Source of the DNA: Rhodospirillaceae bacterium
Lineage (GTDB): Bacteria; Pseudomonadota; Alphaproteobacteria; GCA-2731375
Direction: 5' to 3'
Assembly (NCBI GenBank): GCA_018701215.1
Contig: JABIWH010000056.1
Span: 1 to 64,000 of the forward strand
Length of the DNA: 64,000 nt
Of the stretch, positions 16,931 to 25,253 are shown in pieces (the stretch's first letter is position 1; each line of letters begins with the position of its first letter). Under the pieces are notes generated by a model. It saw only the letters and a list, made by a program, of their open reading frames with translations. It made no database searches and was not told the DNA's origin. The position numbers and the translations under genes were made by a program.

Positions 16931-17011
16931 CTTATTTCCCTTCTCCAAGCGGATCCAGAATGATTCCGGCAGTATCAAACAACAAAGAAAAATGTAAGGA
17001 GGAAACATCAA

Positions 17012-17809
17012 ATGATCGATTACAGCATTTACCAGGACCTACTGGTGGAAAAAGACAATGGTGTCATGACCGTCACGCTCAATGTGCCGGAAGCCATGAA
17101 CGCCTTCACGCCGGGCCTGCACAATGCCATGTCACGCATCTGGAGTGATATTCATGATGACCCCGAGGTGGATGTCGTTGTCCTGACCGGGGCCGGACGC
17201 GCCTTTTCCGCCGGCGGCAATGTTGTCGCCATGCAAAAGAAAATCGACGATCCCGCGCAGTGGGACGAGATCGTGCCTGAGGCCAAGCGCATCATTTTTC
17301 GCATGCTGGAATGCGACAAGCCGATTATTGCCCGGCTTAACGGTCATGCGGTTGGCCTGGGCGCCACCGTCGCGCTGTTTTGCGATATCATCATCGCCGC
17401 CGATCACGCCAAGATAGGCGATCCCCATGTCAGTGCCGGCCTGGTCGCCGGTGATGGCGGCGCCGTCATCTGGCCGCAATTGGTCGGCTTTGCCCGGGCC
17501 AAGGAATATCTCTTCACCGGTGACTTGATGTCCGCAACGGAGGCCGAGCGCATTGGCCTGATCAACCATGTGGTCAGCGCCGATGAGTTGGATGACAAGG
17601 TCTACAGCCTGGCCCGCCGCTTGGCATCGGGCGCCTCGAAATCAATTCGCTGGACCAAGCAGGTGACCAATATTCCTCTGCGCCAGTTGGCCCATTCGAT
17701 GATGGATCTGTCCATCAGCGTCGAAACTCAATCCAACTTCTCGTCCGACCATCAGGAAGCGGTAACCGCCTTTACCAACAAGCGAAAGCCGAACTTCACC
17801 GGCGGCTAG
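17012..17809 (+). CDS. enoyl-CoA hydratase / isomerase family protein
   Basis: A 265-residue crotonase-fold enzyme. The two oxyanion-hole segments are GAGRAFSAGGNVVAM and HAVGLGATVALFCDI. At the catalytic region the text reads SAGLVAGDGGAVIWPQLVG, with Asp-Gly-Gly where dehydrating hydratases often have Glu-Gly-Gly; this may change the reaction to an isomerase or hydrolase type. A strong AAGGAGG ribosome site precedes the ATG. It overlaps the end of the convergent phosphotriesterase-like gene by 4 bases. The acyl-CoA dehydrogenase at 19394 may act in the same beta-oxidation-like route. Confidence 0.9.
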   Translation: MIDYSIYQDLLVEKDNGVMTVTLNVPEAMNAFTPGLHNAMSRIWSDIHDDPEVDVVVLTGAGRAFSAGGNVVAMQKKIDDPAQWDEIVPEAKRIIFRMLECDKPIIARLNGHAVGLGATVALFCDIIIAADHAKIGDPHVSAGLVAGDGGAVIWPQLVGFARAKEYLFTGDLMSATEAERIGLINHVVSADELDDKVYSLARRLASGASKSIRWTKQVTNIPLRQLAHSMMDLSISVETQSNFSSDHQEAVTAFTNKRKPNFTGG

Positions 17810-18855
17810 ACAAAGGTCAACAGGCGACGCGGGGTTTCCACGATGATGCGGTTGACTTCGGCTTCAGAGAAGCCGCGCCGGCGCATCAGGGGGATCACGT
17901 TGTCAAAAATATGGCCATAACCGTGGCCGCCGAAACAGCTGAGCCGGCTGCGGTAGCAGATATCGTGGGAGATCACCACCTGGTCCAGGTGGCCGCGATC
18001 TATCAGGCGGCGAATCCAGTGTAGCCGGTCGGCATCGTTGGGTAGGTCGATGCCCAGGTTAAGGCCATAAAACGACTGTTCCTGACCGAACAGGTCCAGT
18101 TCAATGACACAGCCGCTGTCGGCCAGGCGGAACAGACGCTCGTCATCGAACACCGTGCGGTCAACATGGCTGATGATCAGGCGCGCGGTATCGCCGCCAC
18201 GGGCGGCAATGAAATCCGCGACCTCTTGTGGCTGGTCCGCGTCGCGGCCCGGATGAATATTCAGGGCCGCGCCGGTTTCCTGTTGCGCGATCAGGGCCCC
18301 TGCCATGACCCGCTGCTCCAACGCGGTCCAGGGCGATTGACAGCCGATTTCACCGATGATGCCGGCGCGGGCCTCGCTACCCCAGGCGCCTTCATAAACC
18401 TGCGCCACCATCTCGGCGGCGAAATCATCGATATCGCGGTCCCGGTTGGCCGGATCCTGGTATTCATCCACATAGTGACCACAGCCCATGACGACGTGAG
18501 TGCCGGTCGCGCGAGCAATTTCCATCAGGCCGTCGGGGTCGGGCTTCAGGCCGCCGGTTGATAGTTCCACGATGGTCTCGCCGCCCGCCGTGCGCATGCG
18601 CTCAACCTCGGCGATGGCGATATCGCGGTCGAAGAAGACGTAGTTGTTGGGTACCTTGAGGCTGCCGTAGTTCATTTGCCAGCAATTACAGAGGCTAATC
18701 TCGGGCCCCTGGTCAGGGTTCGCCTGCATGGCCGGGGTACGGATATCCCACAGCAGGTGTTCATGCATCAGGGTCTGTCCCAGCAGGTCCGGGTCGATAA
18801 CACCAAGCACGGTTTGTGCCTTGCCCTTAAGATCGCTGCGGTTCAGGCCTGCCAT
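17806..18855 (-). CDS. phosphotriesterase-family (PTE/PHP-like) metal hydrolase
   Basis: A 349-residue TIM-barrel protein. The first metal motif is GQTLMHEHLLWD (H31 and H33). At the position of the bridging carbamylated Lys of true phosphotriesterases this protein has E169 in GIIGEIGCQ, as in E. coli PHP. Later ligands are in ALNIHPG, LIISHVDRT and VVISHDICY. Such proteins act as lactonases, amidases or esterases, and phosphotriesterase activity is not expected. It has no signal peptide. It is convergent with the enoyl-CoA hydratase gene, the ends overlapping by 4 bases. Confidence 0.9.
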   Translation of the reverse strand: MAGLNRSDLKGKAQTVLGVIDPDLLGQTLMHEHLLWDIRTPAMQANPDQGPEISLCNCWQMNYGSLKVPNNYVFFDRDIAIAEVERMRTAGGETIVELSTGGLKPDPDGLMEIARATGTHVVMGCGHYVDEYQDPANRDRDIDDFAAEMVAQVYEGAWGSEARAGIIGEIGCQSPWTALEQRVMAGALIAQQETGAALNIHPGRDADQPQEVADFIAARGGDTARLIISHVDRTVFDDERLFRLADSGCVIELDLFGQEQSFYGLNLGIDLPNDADRLHWIRRLIDRGHLDQVVISHDICYRSRLSCFGGHGYGHIFDNVIPLMRRRGFSEAEVNRIIVETPRRLLTFV

Positions 18856-18963
18856 GGTGATGTTTCCTCATACTTTGCAATGCGGGTTCCGCTTAGCATG
18901 GCATTGCACCACCTGGCGAACAAGGCGATGATGCCCCAAGGATGATACGCGAGGAGATCAAGT

Positions 18964-19392
18964 ATGACGGATACCACGCAGCGCCCCTCACTTTACGACA
19001 AGCACCCTGACTACGATGTGCATTTCGAGCCGTGCCCGAAGCGCATTCGCGTTACCTTCAATGGCGAAACCATCGCGGATTCCGCCCGCGCGCAATACCT
19101 GTGCGAAACCAAGCATGACCCGGTCTATTACTTCCCCCTCGCCGATGTGCGTCAGGATCTGCTGGTCGCGACGGACAATTTTACCCACTGCCCCTTCAAG
19201 GGCGATGCGGCCTATTGGACCGTGAAGGTGGGGGAGCGGGAGGCCGAGAATGCGGTCTGGAGCTATTCCACGCCCTATCCCGAGACCGCCGAGATCAAGG
19301 ACTACGTGGCGTTCTATTGGGACCGCATGGATCATTGGTACGAGGACGACCAGGAGATATCCCAGGCCGGTCACATGGGTGCCGCCGAATAG
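18964..19392 (+). CDS. DUF427 domain protein
   Basis: A 142-residue protein containing YYFPLADVRQDLLVATDNFTHCPFKGDAAYWTV, the characteristic core of DUF427, small beta-rich proteins of unknown function. The GETIADSARAQYL region that precedes it also matches the family. Its stop is one base before the start of the acyl-CoA dehydrogenase gene (19394), so the two are read together. No catalytic residues are established for the family. Confidence 0.9.
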   Translation: MTDTTQRPSLYDKHPDYDVHFEPCPKRIRVTFNGETIADSARAQYLCETKHDPVYYFPLADVRQDLLVATDNFTHCPFKGDAAYWTVKVGEREAENAVWSYSTPYPETAEIKDYVAFYWDRMDHWYEDDQEISQAGHMGAAE

Positions 19393-19393
19393 C

Positions 19394-20536
19394 ATGCTCC
19401 TGAACGACGAACAGCGGATGATCCAGGACACGGCGCGGCGTTTCGCTCAGACCGAGATCCTGCCCAATATCAAGCAGTGGGACAAATCAGGCGTTCCCAA
19501 GGAGCTGCTGCGCAAAATGGGCCAGGCCGGTCTGATGGGCATCTGCATCGATCCCGAATGGGGTGGTGCCGGGGCTGATTTCGTCTCTTACGTCCTGGCC
19601 ATGGAGGAGATTTCCGCTGCCGACGGCGGCATCGCCAATCTGATGGCGGCCAATAATTCACCGGTCTTGGCCGCCTTGCGCGACCATGGCACACAAGCGC
19701 AGAAGCAACGCTTTTTTCCCGGCCTGACCAGCGGCGAGATGATCGGCTGCATCGCCCTGACCGAACCGCACACGGGTTCTGACGCCGCCTCCATCCTGAC
19801 CCGCGCACAACGCACTGGGCGGCAGGGCGATAACTTCATCCTGAACGGCCATAAGAGCTTTATCACCGCGGGGCGCCGTGCCGACGTGGCCATGATCGTC
19901 GCTGTCACTGATCCCGAAGCGGGCAAGCGGGGCATTTCGACATTCCTCACCGCCACGGACAATCCCGGCTATCAGGTGCTGCGCGAGGAAGCCAAGCTGG
20001 GCCACCGCACCAATGACACCTGTGCCCTGGCGTTCGAGGATATGGTGGTCCCGGCCTCCGACCTGTTGGGCGTGGAAGGCCGTGGCCTAGGCATCGCGCT
20101 GGCCAACCTATCGGCCGGCCGTATCGGTGTCGCGGCTCAAGCCGTAGGCGGGGCGCGGGCGGCATACGAGGCCGCGCTGGCCTACGCCAAGGAACGGGAA
20201 GCCTTTGGCAAGCCGATCATGGAGCATCAGGCGGTGGCCTTCCGCCTGGCCGAAATGGTAACCCAGATCGAGGCGGGGCGCCGGCTGTATCTGCATGCCG
20301 CGCAAATTCACGACAGCGGCGCGCCCAGCCTGAAAGAGGCCTCCATGGCCAAGCTGTTCGCCTCGGACATGGCCGAGAAAGTGGCCTCCGCCGCGCTACA
20401 GACCTTTGGCGGCTACGGTTATCTGGAAGATTTTCCGGTCGCCAAGATCCTGCGCGACGTCCGTGTCTACCGCATCTATGAAGGCACCAATGATATTCAG
20501 AAGATCGTGATTTCCCGGGCCATCGCCGGTGGTTGA
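19394..20536 (+). CDS. acyl-CoA dehydrogenase
   Basis: A 380-residue FAD enzyme that oxidises acyl-CoA to trans-2-enoyl-CoA. The flavin-binding IALTEPHTGSDAAS and the C-terminal signature GYGYLEDFPVAKILRDVRVYRIYEGTNDIQ are present; the Glu of YEGT is the catalytic base. The start ATG at 19394 follows the DUF427 stop by one base; the frame also runs 144 bases upstream, but that part lies inside the DUF427 gene. The electron acceptor would be ETF. The selenoprotein gene starts 55 bases downstream on the same strand. Confidence 0.95.
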   Translation: MLLNDEQRMIQDTARRFAQTEILPNIKQWDKSGVPKELLRKMGQAGLMGICIDPEWGGAGADFVSYVLAMEEISAADGGIANLMAANNSPVLAALRDHGTQAQKQRFFPGLTSGEMIGCIALTEPHTGSDAASILTRAQRTGRQGDNFILNGHKSFITAGRRADVAMIVAVTDPEAGKRGISTFLTATDNPGYQVLREEAKLGHRTNDTCALAFEDMVVPASDLLGVEGRGLGIALANLSAGRIGVAAQAVGGARAAYEAALAYAKEREAFGKPIMEHQAVAFRLAEMVTQIEAGRRLYLHAAQIHDSGAPSLKEASMAKLFASDMAEKVASAALQTFGGYGYLEDFPVAKILRDVRVYRIYEGTNDIQKIVISRAIAGG

Positions 20537-20590
20537 GCGTGAACCGGCACTGCTCTAGAATGTGGCAAAGGTTTGATAAGGAGTATCGCT

Positions 20591-21466
20591 GTGAGCACGG
20601 TTGAATATATGCGGACCATTCGGGAGAAGTATAGCAAGATGGGCTATGCCCCCTATGGCTGGCACGAGGCAACAGAGGCGCCGCCATGGACGCCCTTGGC
20701 AAAACCATTGTCGGAATGCCGCGTCGGCATGATGACTACGGCGGGAACCTATGTGGCCGGGCAGGAGGCATATTTCTACAAGGATGACACCTCGCATCGG
20801 CCGATCCCATCGAATACGCCGGTGGAAAATTTGCGCTTTTCCCATTTGACGGAAAATTATCTGCCCGATGCCCGGCGCGATCCCAATTGCGCCTTTCCCA
20901 TCGAGCCATTGCGCCAATTGGTGGATGAAGGCGTGATCGGCGGCCTGGCGGATAATTTTTTCTCCTGCATGGGCGCGGTTTATTCCAAACGGCGCGTCGA
21001 TGAGGAAGTCGCCCCGGCCATTTACGAGGCTTTCGCCAAGGAAGGCGTCGATGTCGCTTATTTGGTTCCATTGTGACCCGTCTGCCATCAGACCGTGTGT
21101 CTGATCGCGCGTTACCTGGAAGATCGCGGCATTGCCACCATCGTGGTGGGTACCGCCCTGGATATTGTTGAGCGTGGCAATCCGCCCCGCGCCGTGTTCA
21201 TGGATTTCCCCCTGGGCCATGGCGGCGGACCGCTTTTTGCGCCGGCGCAACAGCTGGCCATTGCACGGGAAGCCATGGCGGCGCTGGAAGGTCTGTCTGA
21301 ACCGGGCCAGATCGTCACTCTGAACCAAACCTGGCCCGAGGGCGATGCCTGGAAATCAACCGCCTCGGACGAAAGCGCCGACGATGTGCGTTCGCCCCGG
21401 GATCTGACCCCGCGTTATCAATTGGAGGAAGACCGGCATTTGGTGGAAGCAGCAGCCGGCGATTAA
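20591..21466 (+). CDS. GrdB/PrdB-like selenoprotein (in-frame TGA read as selenocysteine)
   Basis: The frame begins at GTG 20591, with AAGGAG seven bases before, and is interrupted by one TGA at 21074-21076 (codon 162). Beyond it the same frame continues to 21466. The residues around the TGA read LVPL-U-PVCHQTVCLIARYLEDRG, where U is the TGA: a UxxC redox motif in the expected place for glycine/proline-reductase component B-like proteins, which often have Cys there. The second half (IATIVVGTALDIVERG ... FMDFPLGHGGGP) is normal family sequence, so the TGA is not a random stop. A hairpin with a GT-containing loop starts ten bases after the TGA. The total length is 291 residues. The substrate is unknown; a reductive cleavage of C-N or a selenol-dependent redox step is inferred. 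It needs SelA, SelB, SelC and SelD elsewhere in the genome. Confidence 0.82.
21087..21105 (+). promoter_or_regulatory. bacterial SECIS-like hairpin inside the selenoprotein gene
   Basis: ATCAGAC and GTCTGAT form a perfect 7-bp stem with a five-base loop CGTGT that contains the GT (GU) expected in bacterial SECIS loops. The stem begins 10 bases after the TGA and the loop lies about 18 bases from it, inside the range known for SelB-recognised elements such as that of fdhF. Confidence 0.7.
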
Positions 21467-21612
21467 TCCCAGGGCTTTGAGCCGTGCTCGGCATTTCCGC
21501 CATGTCTGGGTGGCCGGCGGGTGAGGCTGGCCGATTGTACTTCGGGAAAATGGCAATTATGATCAATACATGTGTACGCCGCGCCCCGCGTGGCCCTGGG
21601 GAGCGCACTTGA

Positions 21613-24501
21613 ATGACGATTGTAGATGACGGCACGGGCCGCGTTGATTTGTCGCCTGCCGTATCGGACGAAATCAAATACACCACCTGTTACATGTGCG
21701 CCTGCCGTTGCGGCATCAAGGTGCATCTGCGCGATGGCGAACTGCGCTATATCGAGGGCAACCGCAACCATCCCGTCAATCGCGGCGTGCTCTGCGCCAA
21801 GGGCTCGGCGGGGATCATGCAGCATCATTCCCCGGCTCGGCTGTCGCAACCTTTGTTGCGGGTGGGTGAGCGGGGCAGCGGTGAGTTCAAGGCGATCAGC
21901 TGGGACGAAGCCATGGACCTGGCTACATCCTGGCTCGATCCGATCCGCAGCGAGGATCCGCGCAAGCTGGCCTTTTTCACTGGCCGGGATCAAAGCCAGG
22001 CCCTAACGGGGTGGTGGGCCAGCCAGTTCGGCACGCCAAATCATGCGGCCCACGGCGGCTTTTGCTCGGTCAATATGGCGGCGGCAGGGCTTTATTCCAT
22101 TGGCGGCTCGTTTTGGGAATTTGGCGAACCGGACTGGGAGCATTGCCGCTATTTCATGATGTTCGGGGTGGCGGAAGATCATGATTCCAACCCCATCAAG
22201 ACTGGTCTGGCGACCCTAAAGCAGCGCGGCGCGAAATATGTCGCTGTCAACCCGGTGCGCACGGGTTATGCCGGCATCGCCGACGAATGGCTGGCGGTCA
22301 CGCCGGGCAGTGACGGTTTGCTGGTACTGGCCCTGGTGCATGAGTTGCTGCGCGCGGGCAAGGTGGATCTGGACTATCTGGCCCGCTATACCAACGCGCC
22401 CTGGCTGGTGATTGAAGATCCCGGCGCTGACGATGACGGTCTGTTCGCCCGCGATGGCGACGGCAATCCGCTTTGTTGGGACAGCGTCAAGAATTCCACC
22501 GTCAACGCCCTGGCCACGGATATCAATCCCTCCCTGAAAGATCGTGTCACCCTGCCCGATGGCCGTGGGGCGGTGCCGGTGTTCCATCTGTTGGCGGAGC
22601 GCTATCTGGATGCCCAGTACGGCCCCGACGCGGTGGCGGACCAGACCGGCCTGTCGGCGGAAACCATCCGGCGCATTGCCTCTGAACTGGCCCATGCCGC
22701 CTTTGCCGAGGAAGTCGTGCTGGACGTGCCCTGGACCGATTGGGCCGGGCGCCGTCACGAACAGATGATCGGCCGCCCGGTGGCGATCCACGCCATGCGC
22801 GGTATTTCCGCCCACGCCAATGGTTTTCAGACCTGCCGCAGTCTACATATATTGCAAATGCTGCTGGGCACCATCGATGTGCCGGGCGGCTTCCGCTATA
22901 AGCCGCCGTTTCCAAAACCTGCGCCGCCCGGTTTGAAGCCCGCCGGCAAGCCCGGCGACGTGGTGCCCGGCAGCCCCTTGGGTGGCCCACCCCTGGGTTT
23001 TCCCCAAGGGCCGGATGATTTGTTGGTCGAGGCCAATGGCACGCCCTGCCGCATTGATCACGCCTTTTCCTGGGAAGCGCCGATCTCGGCCCATGGCATG
23101 ATGCATACGGTGATCGCTAACGCTCACCGGGGCGATCCCTACCCCATCGATACCTTGTTCATGTACATGGCCAACATGGCCTGGAATTCCTCCATGAACA
23201 CGTCCGAAACCATGGATATGCTGACGGACAAGGACCCGGACAGCGGTGAGTACAAAATCCCCCACATTATCTATTCCGACGCCTTCTTTTCCGAGACCGT
23301 GGCCTATGCCGACCTGATCCTGCCCGACACCACTTATCTGGAACGCTGGGACTGTGTCTCTATGTTGGACCGGCCGATCTCCAACGCCGATGGTCCGGCG
23401 GATGCCATCCGCCAGCCCGTGCTGACCCCGGACCGCGATGTTAGGCCATTCCAGGATGTGCTGTTGGAACTGGGCGTGCGTCTGGGCCTGCCCGGTTTGG
23501 TGAATGAGCAAGGCACGGCGCGTTATCCGGGCGGCTATCCCGACTATCTGGCCAATCATGAACGCAGCCCCGGCGTCGGCTCGTTGGCCGGCTGGCGTGG
23601 CGCGGATGGGCAAAGCCAGGGCCAGGGCGCGCCGAACCCTGATCAGCTTGCCCGTTACGTGGACAACGAATGCTTCTGGCACGACGAATTGGCGCCCGAA
23701 CAACGCTATTTCAAGCATGCCAACCGGTCCTATCTGGATTATGCGGTCAAGATGGGCTTCATCGGTCACGGCGATCCTATTGTGTTGCAGCTCTATACCG
23801 AGGCCCTGCAGCGCTTTCGTTTGGCTGCCCGCGGCCATGGCGAACAACAACCGCCCGAGGGGCAGCGCAAGCGGATCGAAAGATTTTTCGATCCCCTGCC
23901 GATCTGGTATCCGCCCAGCGCCGTGGACGGTACGGTGGCGGAGGATTATCCCCTGCACGCCATCAGCCAACGGCCGGCGGCGATGTATCATTCCTGGGGT
24001 TCGCAAAATGCCTGGCTGCGGCAGATCCATACCGCGAACCGCCTGTATATTTCCGAAAGCGTGGCCAAGGAGCACGATATCGCCGACGACGGCTGGGTCC
24101 ATCTGGAAAGCCGCCATGGCAAGATCAAGGCTCAGGTGCGGATCATGGCCGGGGTGAATGAGCGGACGGTCTGGACCTGGAATGCCATTGGCAAACGGGC
24201 CGGCGCCTGGAACCTGGCTCCGGATGCACCGGAGGTCGAGAAAGGCTTTCTGCTGAACCATTTGATCGAGGATCTGCTGCCCCCCGATGATGCCAATAAT
24301 CCTGGGGCGCATCGTCAGGCCAATGCCGATCCCATTACCGGACAGGCTGCTTGGTTCGATCTGCGCGTGCGGATCAGCAAGGCATCCGCGGATGCCGCCG
24401 TGACAGAGCCGGGTTTCAGGCCGCTGCCGTTACCGCCCGGCGTCGGGCCACGCCCCGCCATCCTGCGCTACGGCATTAAGAAGGGCGGTGGCAAATCATG
24501 A
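21613..24501 (+). CDS. soeA: molybdopterin oxidoreductase, sulfite dehydrogenase subunit A (SoeA-like)
   Basis: A 962-residue molybdenum enzyme of the DMSO-reductase family. The N-terminal iron-sulfur motif is C26-x2-C29-x3-C33-x27-C61. No twin-arginine signal is present, which fits SoeA, the cytoplasmic catalytic subunit that oxidises sulfite to sulfate, and not an exported reductase. The text AFFTGRDQSQALTGWWASQFGTP and the following AAHGGFCSVNMAAAGLYSIGGS match the SoeA group as I know it. The molybdopterin-binding and dinucleotide-binding domains fill the rest of the protein. The next gene, subunit B, starts inside the stop (ATGA overlap). Selectivity for sulfite is inferred from similarity and operon shape; other reductase-type functions are possible. 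Confidence 0.82.
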   Translation: MTIVDDGTGRVDLSPAVSDEIKYTTCYMCACRCGIKVHLRDGELRYIEGNRNHPVNRGVLCAKGSAGIMQHHSPARLSQPLLRVGERGSGEFKAISWDEAMDLATSWLDPIRSEDPRKLAFFTGRDQSQALTGWWASQFGTPNHAAHGGFCSVNMAAAGLYSIGGSFWEFGEPDWEHCRYFMMFGVAEDHDSNPIKTGLATLKQRGAKYVAVNPVRTGYAGIADEWLAVTPGSDGLLVLALVHELLRAGKVDLDYLARYTNAPWLVIEDPGADDDGLFARDGDGNPLCWDSVKNSTVNALATDINPSLKDRVTLPDGRGAVPVFHLLAERYLDAQYGPDAVADQTGLSAETIRRIASELAHAAFAEEVVLDVPWTDWAGRRHEQMIGRPVAIHAMRGISAHANGFQTCRSLHILQMLLGTIDVPGGFRYKPPFPKPAPPGLKPAGKPGDVVPGSPLGGPPLGFPQGPDDLLVEANGTPCRIDHAFSWEAPISAHGMMHTVIANAHRGDPYPIDTLFMYMANMAWNSSMNTSETMDMLTDKDPDSGEYKIPHIIYSDAFFSETVAYADLILPDTTYLERWDCVSMLDRPISNADGPADAIRQPVLTPDRDVRPFQDVLLELGVRLGLPGLVNEQGTARYPGGYPDYLANHERSPGVGSLAGWRGADGQSQGQGAPNPDQLARYVDNECFWHDELAPEQRYFKHANRSYLDYAVKMGFIGHGDPIVLQLYTEALQRFRLAARGHGEQQPPEGQRKRIERFFDPLPIWYPPSAVDGTVAEDYPLHAISQRPAAMYHSWGSQNAWLRQIHTANRLYISESVAKEHDIADDGWVHLESRHGKIKAQVRIMAGVNERTVWTWNAIGKRAGAWNLAPDAPEVEKGFLLNHLIEDLLPPDDANNPGAHRQANADPITGQAAWFDLRVRISKASADAAVTEPGFRPLPLPPGVGPRPAILRYGIKKGGGKS

Positions 24502-25238
24502 CGTCGCTGCCAAGCATACCGCCGGCCAAGCGCCTTGGCCTGGTAATTGATCTCGATACCTGCGTCGGCTGTCATGCCTGTGCGGTCAGTTGCAAGGAAT
24601 GGAACACCGGTGGTCATGTGGCACCCCTGCCCGATACCGACCCCTATGGTAAGGACGTTGACGGCGTCTGGCTGAACCGGGTGCATGGCTTTGAGGCTGA
24701 AGCCGATAGCAGTTCAAATATGGCGGGCCGCACGGTCTATTTCCCCCGCTCCTGCCTGCATTGCGAAGAAGCGCCCTGCGTCACGGTCTGTCCCACCGGG
24801 GCCTCGTATAAACGCGGCGAGGATGGCATTGTCCTGGTTGATGAAGACAAATGCATCGGCTGCAAGCTGTGTTCCTGGGCCTGCCCCTATGGCGCCCGCG
24901 AATTCGACGGCGACGGCGGCGTGATGAAGAAATGCACCTTGTGTATTGACCGCATCTATAACGAGAACCTGGAACCGGCCGAACGTCAGCCGGCCTGTGT
25001 CAACGCCTGTCCGGCCAGGGCGCGGCATTTCGGCGATTTCAATGATCCCGACTCGGATGTCTCGCAGCTCACCGCTGAGCGGGGCGGCGTGGAGCTGCTG
25101 GCGGAGATGGGCCTGAAACCAACCAATCGCTATCTGCCGCCCCGGTCTAGCGCCACCGTGGGCGATGGCGCCAGCCTGGAAGACGCTGCGGACGCTGGCG
25201 GCTTCCTTGGTTGGATTGACCGCGTATTGTCGCGTTAG
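24498..25238 (+). CDS. soeB: 4Fe-4S ferredoxin-type electron-transfer subunit (SoeB-like)
   Basis: A 246-residue DmsB-type subunit with four cysteine motifs for four iron-sulfur clusters: CVGCHACAVSCKEWN, CLHCEEAPCVTVCPTG, CIGCKLCSWACPYG and CTLCIDRI with PACVNACPARARHFGD. It passes electrons between the catalytic subunit and the membrane anchor. The start overlaps the catalytic-subunit stop by 4 bases. The gene for the membrane anchor follows after 15 bases. The protein lacks a signal peptide, consistent with a complex facing the cytoplasm. Confidence 0.92.
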   Translation: MTSLPSIPPAKRLGLVIDLDTCVGCHACAVSCKEWNTGGHVAPLPDTDPYGKDVDGVWLNRVHGFEAEADSSSNMAGRTVYFPRSCLHCEEAPCVTVCPTGASYKRGEDGIVLVDEDKCIGCKLCSWACPYGAREFDGDGGVMKKCTLCIDRIYNENLEPAERQPACVNACPARARHFGDFNDPDSDVSQLTAERGGVELLAEMGLKPTNRYLPPRSSATVGDGASLEDAADAGGFLGWIDRVLSR

Positions 25239-25253
25239 GGGTAGGAACAGATC

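Noticed and set aside
21070..21080. Reading the TGA as a true stop or a pseudogene mutation
   Set aside because: The downstream frame is long, family-like and starts with a SECIS-like hairpin, so selenocysteine explains it better.
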